NCBI RefSeq assembly: GCF_002224285.1
Contig: NZ_CP022436.1
Location: 1,240,001 to 1,304,000 of the forward strand
Source of the DNA: Arthrobacter sp. YN
Lineage (GTDB): Bacteria > Actinomycetota > Actinomycetes > Actinomycetales > Micrococcaceae
Reading direction: 5' to 3'
DNA: 64,000 nt
Position 1 is the first letter of the stretch. Each line of letters opens with the position of its first letter. Under the pieces are notes generated by a model that worked only from the letters and a program-made list of their open reading frames with translations, ran no database searches and was not told the origin of the DNA. Positions 35,744 through 43,313 of this stretch are shown here, one piece after another. Both the position numbers and the translations under genes were made by a program.

Positions 35744-37077
35744 AGGTTCGTCCGGACCACGGCACCTTGGGCGATCACCGTGCTGACCTTTTCCAGGGCC
35801 GAGCCATCGGTCAGGGGATCCGAATCCACCACCACGACGTCGGCCAAGGAACCGCGAACCAAGCGACCGACGCTGTCGCCGCGTCCCAGCAAACGCGCCG
35901 CATTGGTGGTGGCTGCCTGCAATGCTTCCAAGGGGGTCAGCCCGGCTTCCGCGAGCAAGCGCGCCTCCGTGCCGATCGGCGTCACGTCCGTGCCGAAGGA
36001 ATCGGTGCCGGCCACAATCGTGACTCCAGCGTCCTTGGCTGCGCGCACCGCGGCCTGAAGGATGGGCGTGTACTCCGTTCCGCGTGCGGCCAGGATTGGG
36101 TTGGAGGAGCGGGCCATGCTGGTGATGGCGTCCATGGTGGGTGTGAAGAAGGTGCCGCGCCGGGCCATCTCGTGGATGGTCTTTTCCGTCATGAAGACGC
36201 CATGCTCGATACTGCGAACCCCGGCGCGGACGGCGCCGTCGATTCCTTCGGCGCTGTAGGCGTGGCAGAGGACGCCGGCACCCTTGGCTGCCTTGACGAT
36301 CGCTCCGAGCTGGTCCACGTTGTAGACCAACTCACGCGGATCCTGCTCGGGAAGGCCAGCCCGTGGGTTGGCGCGGGTTTTGATGACCTCGGCGCCGCGC
36401 TTGAGGTTGATGCGGGTCAGGTACGCGAGGTCCTGCGGCTCCGTAACACCACCGCTGAGGGTGGCCAAAGGTGCCAAGTCCGGATCCGCCAGGAGGGAGT
36501 CTCCCTGGTCCGGTGAGATAAACAGCCCCGCCGGAGTCATCCTGGGCGAGAGCCCAGGAGCCCACGACGGCAGCGCGGCGAGAGCAATGTCCTGATAGAA
36601 AGTGCTCGAACCGCTCCGTACGCTGGTGGCTCCGCCTTGCAGGAGGGCGCGGGCGTCTGCCAGTGCGTTGGCGTGGACGTGGGCATCGACGAGTCCTGGA
36701 AGGACCCATTTACCCGAGGCGTTGAGCCTACGGGCACGGTTCGCGACGCCGGCAACAGCCTTGCGTGTTTCGTCCCGGGTGCCGACGGCGGTGACCTTGC
36801 CGCCGTCGAGCACCACCACGCCATCTGCCACAGCATCGCCTGTCTTTGGATCCACCACTGTTCCGCCCTCAATAATGAGCGCCTGGGTGGTCAACGGACG
36901 TCCGGGGTAGTTCGGGCCCGACTGCGTGTTGTCCGCGAGGGCGGCTGGCGCTGATGCCAACTGCGCGGCGATGCCGGCCACGGAGATCCCGGCCAGTGCT
37001 GCAGCTCCGGCGAGGATTCCCCGGCGGGGCAACTCACCCTGGGGCGTGGGTGCTGAGGTGTGATCGTGAAGGCACAT
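35740..37077 (-). CDS. Secreted amidohydrolase (imidazolonepropionase/prolidase-like)
   Basis: This 445-residue amidohydrolase carries metal-site motifs DAHVHA, VIKTRAN (possible carbamylated Lys), LCHAYS, IEHGVF and GTDSFG in order. The N-terminus has RRGILAG followed by a hydrophobic stretch and APAALAD, so export by Tat and signal-peptidase cleavage is predicted. ATG 37077 is preceded by CAGGAG; longer extensions are rejected. The substrate is unknown; dipeptidase or cyclic-amide hydrolase activity is possible. Confidence 0.85.
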   Translation of the reverse strand: MCLHDHTSAPTPQGELPRRGILAGAAALAGISVAGIAAQLASAPAALADNTQSGPNYPGRPLTTQALIIEGGTVVDPKTGDAVADGVVVLDGGKVTAVGTRDETRKAVAGVANRARRLNASGKWVLPGLVDAHVHANALADARALLQGGATSVRSGSSTFYQDIALAALPSWAPGLSPRMTPAGLFISPDQGDSLLADPDLAPLATLSGGVTEPQDLAYLTRINLKRGAEVIKTRANPRAGLPEQDPRELVYNVDQLGAIVKAAKGAGVLCHAYSAEGIDGAVRAGVRSIEHGVFMTEKTIHEMARRGTFFTPTMDAITSMARSSNPILAARGTEYTPILQAAVRAAKDAGVTIVAGTDSFGTDVTPIGTEARLLAEAGLTPLEALQAATTNAARLLGRGDSVGRLVRGSLADVVVVDSDPLTDGSALEKVSTVIAQGAVVRTNL

Positions 37078-37224
37078 TGTTGGACTCCTGGGGAACGAGC
37101 TGCTGGGCCGCTGCGTGGCTGCGGCTGAGCATTTGGTATTCCAGAATGCCTCAGGTTTGGGGTGTGATGCAAGCAATAGTTGTATTTTACCGAGGTGATT
37201 TGCCTGCTTGGTATGCCAAGGCGT

Positions 37225-37385
37225 GGAAACAACTGTCGGGGACGTGGGGCTGCCTTCATTGCGGGTTTCGCGCTGATCCCCACCAGTGTGCGGCTGATGT
37301 TGTTCGTCGGCGCCCTGCCGGTCTACTGCTGTGCCTGAACTCCAGGCCGCTGCTGGCGTTGGTGGAGGTGAGGTCACCGTGGCGG
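37225..37385 (+). pseudogene. Decayed duplicate of the yesL 3' end
   Basis: About 160 bp align with 35526-35698 inside the intact yesL gene. Both share GGAAAC at the start, a long middle stretch encoding CLNSRPLLALVE, and similar flanking bases, with scattered changes and indels that break the frame. It has no start and cannot encode YesL. The rest of 37078-37447 shows no gene. Confidence 0.75.
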
Positions 37386-37447
37386 CGTAGACGGCTGACG
37401 GTTTACGCCGGAGGAGTCGGCACTGTGTACGCGCCGCTGTTTGAAAG

Positions 37448-39514
37448 TCACAGGTCGCGGGCAGTGTTCGGCGCTGGGCACCGCACCGGTATTTGCAAGT
37501 CGGAGGTCGCATATCGCGGGCACGGGGAAGCGGCCCGGAAGCGAACAAAGTGTCGGGTGGCCCTCCCAATATTCCGACCCCAAAGTTCACTCTCACCCAA
37601 GCCCGCGGCGCATCCCGAGCAACACCCTTTAGGTTCTCTGGGGTGTGTGGTGGTGGTTGCGTCGGGGTGTTTGGGTTGGGTCGATGTGGGGTGGGGGATG
37701 AACCAGGGGACGCCGGTTTTCATGTCGATGCGCCATTGTTCTTTGTGGATGAGGTGGTGGTGGTGGCTGCAGAGCAGGGTGCCGTTGTCTGTTGATGTGG
37801 TGCCGCCGTGGGACCAGTAGGTGGTGTGGTGTGCTTCGCACCAGGGTGCGGGCATGGTGCAGTCGGGGAAGGCGCATCCTTGGTCGCGGGCGGTGATGGC
37901 TTTTCGGATGTGGGGTGGGAAGGTCCGGGTGGTGCGGCCGATGTCCAGGACGCGGGAGTTGCTGCCGAGCAGGACGGGGATGATCTCGGCGTCGCAGGCG
38001 ATTTTGCGGATGGTGTTCGGGTGCATCGGTCCGCTGAACGTGCCGGTGCCGGTGCCGGTGCCGGTGCCGGTGCTGTGTTGGTTGTGTTGTTGGTGGTTGT
38101 GGACTTGTTTGAGGAGTTCTTGGTAGCCGATGGTGACGGTGAGTTGGGCTGGGAGGCCGCCGTTGGAGGGTAGTTTTTCTGTGCGCATGGCGAGGCTGCA
38201 GGCGCTGGTGAGGCCGTTGAGGAGTTTCTGTGGCCGGGTGCGTCGGTCCAGGTCCGGGCCGGCGGGGACCGTCTGATCGGTATCGGTATCGGTTCCGGTG
38301 GTGGTGAGGCGTGGGTTGGTGGCGACGTTCATGGCGGTGGTGAGGATTTCGTATTGTTCGTCGGTGGCGAAGATTTCGAGGTGGTGGAGTCCGTGGCGGC
38401 GTCGGCGGCGGAGGAACACGCCTTGGAGTTGGCGGAGGATTTCTTCGGTGGGTTCGGGGCCGTCGTGGTCGATGACGTCGATCCAGCGTTTGGCCATTTT
38501 GGTGACGAAGTCGGGGTCGGTTTCGACCGCGGTGGTGGTGAGGGCGTGTTCCATCCGGGTGAGGGTGTCCTCGTCGGTGAGGTGCCGGACTTTGTCCAGG
38601 GCGGCGCTGATGATCGACGCCGAACGGGAAGACACCAGCGCGGAACCAACCGCTTGGGCTAGTATTTCGCGGCGGGCCGGGATCTCCTGCCCGGCGATGC
38701 CTGTCTGGGGGAGGACGTCGGGGGCGAGGGCGAGCCTGCGTTTGGCCTCGCCGATGTTGATCCGCAACCGTGCCCGCAGGAACTGCGCCGCGTTCCGGTA
38801 CCCGTCATCCAGAACGCTGGCCTTAGCGGCCGAAGCCCAACGGGCTGGTCCTGTTCCCGGCACGGAACCATCTCCACCCGCGGGAGGTGTGGAGCATGCT
38901 TCACCATCGGAAACTGCCACGGTGTCGGTTCCCGGCACCGGGTCCGTCCAGCCGGTCCGCCATTCCGGTGCTGCTGCCGAGGACCCCGGACCGGCCGTTA
39001 GTGCTTCCGTCCGGGTCCGTTCCACAGCCTGCGCCGCGACCACCTGCAAGTACTCCACCGACCGGGCGATCTCCTCCACTTCGCCGGCAAAATCCGCTGC
39101 GTCCTCGAACCCAAACAACCGGGTTTTGTGAATGAGGGATTCGCGAAGGGATGTCAGGATTGCACCGGCCTGCGCAAGAGGTATGTCCACGACGCCGGGA
39201 GAGGGTTGGCCCGCATCGACAAAGCCAGCCGCGCGTTTGATGTCCGCAACCGGAACCACACGCAAGCCCGGAGCAGCGTCTGCGGAGCTCACGCCGCCAG
39301 TGTAGCCCGACTCCGAGGACCGCACCTTCGGACTCAGACCGAGAAGCAGCCCAGTGCTGCTGGAGGTATCCGCAGCCGGGCCTACCGCCGTCGGGAGCTT
39401 GAATGCCGGGACCCGAGCAGGCCCGTTGAGGGATATGAGGGCTCTTTGACGAAGCAGCGCATGGCTGCGGGGCGAACCTGCCCGCCTTGCCAATATCTGC
39501 CCGATTGCTCCCAT
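37448..39514 (-). CDS. DUF222/HNH endonuclease-domain protein
   Basis: This 688-residue protein has a long DUF222 region (about 90-480) and a C-terminal HNH fold with CAFPDC, CEAHHTTYW and CSHHHHLIHK. Proteins of this kind occur in many copies in actinobacterial genomes; their role is unknown. A Thr-Gly run near residue 485 is encoded by a hexanucleotide repeat. The last 60 residues after the HNH are poor in family features. ATG 39514 is the first start; a GTG near 39292 is an alternative because no good Shine-Dalgarno site is present. Confidence 0.8.
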   Translation of the reverse strand: MGAIGQILARRAGSPRSHALLRQRALISLNGPARVPAFKLPTAVGPAADTSSSTGLLLGLSPKVRSSESGYTGGVSSADAAPGLRVVPVADIKRAAGFVDAGQPSPGVVDIPLAQAGAILTSLRESLIHKTRLFGFEDAADFAGEVEEIARSVEYLQVVAAQAVERTRTEALTAGPGSSAAAPEWRTGWTDPVPGTDTVAVSDGEACSTPPAGGDGSVPGTGPARWASAAKASVLDDGYRNAAQFLRARLRINIGEAKRRLALAPDVLPQTGIAGQEIPARREILAQAVGSALVSSRSASIISAALDKVRHLTDEDTLTRMEHALTTTAVETDPDFVTKMAKRWIDVIDHDGPEPTEEILRQLQGVFLRRRRRHGLHHLEIFATDEQYEILTTAMNVATNPRLTTTGTDTDTDQTVPAGPDLDRRTRPQKLLNGLTSACSLAMRTEKLPSNGGLPAQLTVTIGYQELLKQVHNHQQHNQHSTGTGTGTGTGTFSGPMHPNTIRKIACDAEIIPVLLGSNSRVLDIGRTTRTFPPHIRKAITARDQGCAFPDCTMPAPWCEAHHTTYWSHGGTTSTDNGTLLCSHHHHLIHKEQWRIDMKTGVPWFIPHPTSTQPKHPDATTTTHPREPKGCCSGCAAGLGESELWGRNIGRATRHFVRFRAASPCPRYATSDLQIPVRCPAPNTARDL
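38041..38070. repeat. Five tandem TGCCGG hexamers
   Basis: Five perfect TGCCGG copies lie inside the HNH gene and encode the Thr-Gly run. As multiples of 6 bp, copy-number changes would keep the reading frame. Confidence 0.9.
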
Positions 39515-39557
39515 GAATCAAGCATGTCAGGGGGGTCTGACATTTTTAGGGTGCCGG

Positions 39558-40052
39558 CTATCGGGTGATCTGCTCCCGCAAAATATCCGCGTGCCCGCAG
39601 TGCTGGGCGAGCTCGCGGAGCATGTGCAGGTACACCCAGCGGAGGGGGAGCGGGCCGCGGCGGTTCCCGAGTACAAGGTCGTCGAGGCCCAAGGGGGCGG
39701 CCGCCTGCCTGGATGCCGAGCAAGCCTCCCGGTGAGCCGCCTGGATGCTGGCAATGGTGTCGTCATCGTCCAGGATGAACGACGCGTCCGGCGTCGCGGG
39801 GATGCCGATCTCTGCCCGCGACCTGCACGTGATGGCTTCGTCGAACCACACCTTTTCCACGAAGGTGGCGTGTTTCACCAGACCCAGGAGCGTGGTGCGC
39901 GAGGCCACCAGCCGCCGTCGTGCTTGTTCTTCAGTGAGTCCATCGAGGCATTCGTTGAGGGCCCTGCGGTGCTCGTCCAGGAACGTATCGAACTGGGTCC
40001 GGGCGTCCTGGTTGATGACGTCCTCAGTGAAGGCATGTGGGAGGGCGCTCAT
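39558..40052 (-). CDS. DinB-family protein (DUF664)
   Basis: This 164-residue four-helix-bundle protein has the DinB/DUF664 pattern: [13 protein letters not shown] and [18 protein letters not shown], with His residues at the usual metal positions. Family members include thiol transferases using mycothiol or bacillithiol; the substrate here is unknown. Its ATG overlaps the VOC gene stop by 4 bp, so the two form an operon. Confidence 0.82.
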   Translation of the reverse strand: MSALPHAFTEDVINQDARTQFDTFLDEHRRALNECLDGLTEEQARRRLVASRTTLLGLVKHATFVEKVWFDEAITCRSRAEIGIPATPDASFILDDDDTIASIQAAHREACSASRQAAAPLGLDDLVLGNRRGPLPLRWVYLHMLRELAQHCGHADILREQITR

Positions 40053-40480
40053 CCGAAAACCACCGTGCCGTCGTCGTTGATTCGCCAGCCGGGGTTATGG
40101 GCGATCTCCCAGACGATGCCGTTCGGATCCTTGACGTGGCCGTGGAAGATGCCGCCAAACGCGCCTGCCTGCGCCGGCTTCAAAACCGTCGCGCCCGCTG
40201 CCACCAAGGCATCGATGGTGCTGGCGACTTCCTCGGGACTGCCGACGTTGTGTGAGAGTGTCACGCCGCTGACTCCTGCCGTTTGAGCAGTGGCGCCGAG
40301 GTCCTGGTCGAACTTTTCGGCGTCGAACAGGCCGAGCATCAGCCCTGGCGCGATCTGGAAGAAAAGGATCTCGCCGGGAACGTCCATGGTCGGATCCCAG
40401 CCGAGCCCGTCCTTATAGAAGGCGCGCGCGGCGTCGAGATCCCTGGTGGCGAACGTAATGAAGTGCAGTCGCTGGTCCAT
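40049..40480 (-). CDS. VOC-family (glyoxalase/bleomycin resistance fold) protein
   Basis: This 143-residue protein has two beta-alpha-beta-beta-beta modules, with [18 protein letters not shown] at the start and a closing [17 protein letters not shown] segment that carries the typical glutamate. VOC proteins bind divalent metal and act on varied small molecules. It is the first gene of the VOC-DinB pair. TAGGCT ends 6 nt before the start. Confidence 0.85.
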   Translation of the reverse strand: MDQRLHFITFATRDLDAARAFYKDGLGWDPTMDVPGEILFFQIAPGLMLGLFDAEKFDQDLGATAQTAGVSGVTLSHNVGSPEEVASTIDALVAAGATVLKPAQAGAFGGIFHGHVKDPNGIVWEIAHNPGWRINDDGTVVFG

Positions 40481-40486
40481 AGGGGA

Positions 40487-40492
40487 AGCCTA
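40487..40492 (-). promoter_or_regulatory. -10 box TAGGCT of a probably leaderless transcript
   Basis: On the minus strand TAGGCT ends 6 nt before ATG 40480 of the VOC gene. Confidence 0.5.
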
Positions 40493-40623
40493 GCGGGAGG
40501 GTACGACGGCGGCACTCGCCTGGGGCGGTTGGTGCGCCAACGCTGGCGGAGCCGTGCAACGATTCGGGTGCCATTCGATGCCGACCGTGTCCGCTGATTG
40601 CCGGGAGCGTCAACAATGAAGGC

Positions 40624-41106
40624 ATGGCCAAACCAGCGCAGCCCAAGTCCCGCAGCACTGAGTCATGGATGCTGGCATCGGCGCTTTTCCTCACGCTGGG
40701 GGCCGCCGGGTGTAGCCCTTCCTTGGGTTCGCTGCCGTGCATGCCTCCCGACTATCAAGTGACCCCTTCGTCGGCCAGGCCGGGTGACGTGGTGACGGTA
40801 TCGGCGCCGGAGGCCACATGCAATCCCCGTTATGGAGCCAACGCGCAGGTTCGAGTCGTCTTGACGGACGCTTCCGGAGAAGACGTCCTCAACACCACCG
40901 CTCCCATGACTGATGCAGGTGGGTTCACGGTCACGGTTGATGTCCCATTGCGGGCGGCTCCGGGTGTCATGGCTGTGAAGGCCGAGCCCTATGGCGTCGA
41001 CTGGTGCGATGACACGGGCACGAACAACCGGGCGGACCAGGGTGAGGCCGAGCTTGAGAGAGCCTCTTGTGCGGAACCGATGAAGCCACTGACCATCACA
41101 AAGTAG
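40624..41106 (+). CDS. Small secreted lipoprotein
   Basis: This 160-residue protein has a signal peptide ending in the lipobox LGAAGC (Cys30). The mature part includes SARPGDVVTVSAPEATC and a beta-sandwich-like stretch with four more cysteines, so disulfides are likely. I do not recognise a family. It is followed 54 bp later by a membrane protein gene in the same direction. Confidence 0.7.
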   Translation: MAKPAQPKSRSTESWMLASALFLTLGAAGCSPSLGSLPCMPPDYQVTPSSARPGDVVTVSAPEATCNPRYGANAQVRVVLTDASGEDVLNTTAPMTDAGGFTVTVDVPLRAAPGVMAVKAEPYGVDWCDDTGTNNRADQGEAELERASCAEPMKPLTITK

Positions 41107-41160
41107 CCAACTTGGCCAGTCCTGTTGAGCCCCGGTCCGAGCCGGTGGGAGGATGGAGCA

Positions 41161-41856
41161 GTGGAACCCCTCTTCGACTTCCTTGGCAGTTACTGGTGGC
41201 TCATTTTCCCTATCGGCGGCATGGCTGGTGGCTGGGCGAGGTCGTGGTCGAAAGCAAGCGAGGAACGGCACCGCCGCAAGGTTGAATTGCTGAAGTTGAA
41301 GAACCAGTTGGCGGTGCACGAGGAGGCCAACCAGGCCGAGGTAGTCTCGCTGATTGACGCGCATGATTCGGTGAACCACAGATGGCTTGATTACGAGCTC
41401 GACGTCGGCAACCTTATTGACTTCCCCCTCATGACCGACGTGCGCGAGCCGCTCACGGTCGCGTTCCTACGCGCCAAGAAAGAGGCCGACGGCTTACGGC
41501 CCGCCACCCCTGAAGAGATTTCGACGCCGGCCCGGCTGGCTGAGTACCGTGCCGCCGTCCACAGCTACGAACTCGCTTTCGATGTCGCCGAGCGGGAGGC
41601 CCGGCGCATCAAGGACGGCAACTTCAGCGGCCCCGAACGCCAACGACTGGCCACAGCGAGGAAGCTCTTGCGCATCGCGGAGGACACCGCCGCTACCCCC
41701 GCCGAACGGCAAACCGCGTACAAGCGCGCCCGCAAGGAACTCGACGGCCTGATCGTCCTCCCGGAGGCGACGGTTGCCGCGCTCGAGAGCAAGATCATCA
41801 GCATGCTGGATTCCCGCAAGGACCCGGACCCGGACACGGACGTGCGGTTCGCTTGA
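41161..41856 (+). CDS. Membrane-anchored coiled-coil protein
   Basis: This 231-residue protein has one N-terminal transmembrane helix (about 8-24, YWWLIFPIGGMAGG), then a charged helical region likely to form coiled coil (KASEERHRRKVELLKLKNQ). The rest is helical and charged, with cytoplasmic location predicted. GGAGGATGGAG precedes GTG 41161. Its stop overlaps the TTG start of the SDR gene. No family was recognised. Confidence 0.65.
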   Translation: MEPLFDFLGSYWWLIFPIGGMAGGWARSWSKASEERHRRKVELLKLKNQLAVHEEANQAEVVSLIDAHDSVNHRWLDYELDVGNLIDFPLMTDVREPLTVAFLRAKKEADGLRPATPEEISTPARLAEYRAAVHSYELAFDVAEREARRIKDGNFSGPERQRLATARKLLRIAEDTAATPAERQTAYKRARKELDGLIVLPEATVAALESKIISMLDSRKDPDPDTDVRFA

Positions 41857-42541
41857 CGGCACGCAGAAGGCTCGCCGTCATTACAGGTGCCAGCCGCGGT
41901 CTGGGGAAGTCGTTGGTGGAGGAATTCTCCGACGCCGGTTGGGCGGTTGTCGCGATCACAAGGACATCCACCGCGTGGGCCGACCGGCAGCATGTCACTG
42001 CAGTCACCCACGATGTTCGGCACCAGCCATCCGACGAGCTGCTGTCAACCATCGGGGCAGATCCGTTGACGTACTTATCAACAATGCTGCCCAGGGGGCT
42101 CAGCACGCCGAACTCGGTGACATAGCAGCGGAAGGCGTTCTCAACGCCGTCGACGTCAACGTCGCTGGACCCCTGCGTCTGGTGCAGGCCATCCTGCCGA
42201 ACCTGCTGGCCGCACCGGATCCGGTGATCATCAACGTCACGTCCCGGCTGGGTTCGATGGCGGCGCAGGCACGGGGTGACTACGCGGAGCTCTCTACGAG
42301 CTACGCGTACAAAATCTCCAAGGCTGCGCAGAACATGCTGACCATTTCCCTCGCTCACGACCTCGCTGGCAGGGTGCGCTGCTGGGCGGTTCACCCGGGC
42401 AAGCTGGCCACGGAGATGGGGCAGGCGGATGCCTCCAAGGATCCGCGGGTCGCGGCCCGAGCCCTGCGGGAACTGGTTAATTCCGGCGACCGCATGTCGC
42501 CACGTTTCGTCTCACTCGGAGCGGCCGACCTCGCCTGGTAG
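41853..42541 (+). pseudogene. Short-chain dehydrogenase, broken by a one-base frameshift
   Basis: The first frame from TTG 41853 carries VITGASRGLGKSL, the SDR cofactor loop. The second carries VLINNAAQG, NVAGPL, an INVTSRLGS serine loop and SYAYKISKAAQ with Tyr and Lys. Adding one G to GGGG at 42054-42057 gives about 229 residues reading IGGRSVDVLINNA across the break. All catalytic motifs remain. The TTG start overlaps the upstream stop, so the two genes are coupled. A sequence error is a strong alternative to decay. Confidence 0.8.
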
Positions 42542-42631
42542 CGCCGCCCAACATCAGGCTGTGCCTTCATGACCTTCTTTGACCACGGCTAGGCCGATTT
42601 GCAACCCATATCGACTGATTTTGGACCTTCC

Positions 42632-42659
42632 TGCAGCCAAAGTGGGTGGGGACGGTACG
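42632..42659 (+). repeat. Small intergenic repeat, copy A
   Basis: The core TGCAGCCAAAGTGGGTGGGG is followed by ACGGTACG. Related copies lie at 43191-43215 (inverted), 43231-43249 (inverted, partial) and 43264-43290 (direct). Confidence 0.6.
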
Positions 42660-42663
42660 CGAA

Positions 42664-43164
42664 TTAGCCCAGCTCCACGCCCATCACGGTCCGAACAGCC
42701 GGCCCCTCGGTGTCGTCCTCGAGGTGCCGCATCCCCAGCCGCTCAGCTACTCGGCGTGATGCCGCATTGTCCGGGTGGACGATGGCCACGAGCAGACCAA
42801 CCCCCACCACGTCCCGCGCGAAATCCAGGCACGCCAACGCAGCTTCCGAGGCATACCCGTTGCCCTGAAGCTCACGGCGGACGTGGTAGCCGACCTCAAG
42901 TTCGGACCGCCCGTTGACCTGTTGCCAGGTCAGCCCGCAGTCGCCCACGAAATCGCCGTCGTGCGTTTCAACGATCCACAGCCCGTACCCGTGGCGGGCG
43001 TAGTTCGCCTGGTTCCACTCGATCCAGGCAGCCGCTTCGTCGCGGGTTTTGGGAGCGGGGTAGTAGGTCATCACGTCTGGATCACCCAGCATCAAGCTCA
43101 TCGCATCGAGGTCAGCCATCGTCATCTGGCGGAAGCGCAACCGTGGCGTGGGGTGGGGGAGCAT
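42664..43164 (-). CDS. GNAT acetyltransferase (RimJ/RimL-like)
   Basis: This 166-residue acetyltransferase has the LRFRQMTMADLDAM start, a WIVETHDGDFVGDCGL strand and the acetyl-CoA loop ELQGNGYASEAA. It is of the RimJ/RimL type that acetylates ribosomal-protein or other N-termini and small molecules; the substrate is unknown. TAGGAT ends 6 nt before ATG 43164. The gene is flanked by inverted copies of a small repeat. Confidence 0.85.
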   Translation of the reverse strand: MLPHPTPRLRFRQMTMADLDAMSLMLGDPDVMTYYPAPKTRDEAAAWIEWNQANYARHGYGLWIVETHDGDFVGDCGLTWQQVNGRSELEVGYHVRRELQGNGYASEAALACLDFARDVVGVGLLVAIVHPDNAASRRVAERLGMRHLEDDTEGPAVRTVMGVELG

Positions 43165-43170
43165 CCCAGA

Positions 43171-43176
43171 ATCCTA
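43171..43176 (-). promoter_or_regulatory. -10 box TAGGAT of a probably leaderless transcript
   Basis: On the minus strand TAGGAT ends exactly 6 nt before ATG 43164 of the GNAT gene. Confidence 0.5.
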
Positions 43177-43190
43177 CCCGTCGTGGGGTC

Positions 43191-43290
43191 GCGCCTTCCC
43201 CACCCACTTTCAACTTAGCGGCCCCGTAACGCAACCACTTTTGGCTGCATGAGAGCCCTTTGGAGTTCAAAGTGGGTGGTGGCGGTACGG
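43191..43290. repeat. Small intergenic repeat, copies B, C and D
   Basis: Copy B (inverted, 43191-43215) has AAAGTGGGTGGGGAAGG. Copy C (inverted, 43231-43249) has TGCAGCCAAAAGTGGTTGC. Copy D (direct, 43264-43290) has CAAAGTGGGTGGTGGCGG followed by TACG, matching copy A. Confidence 0.55.
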
Positions 43291-43313
43291 GCCAGCAGAA
43301 AGAGGCTGCCCCG

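Noticed and set aside
38041..38070. Possible CRISPR-like repeat
   Set aside because: It is a 6-bp tandem repeat inside a coding region without spacers or cas genes.
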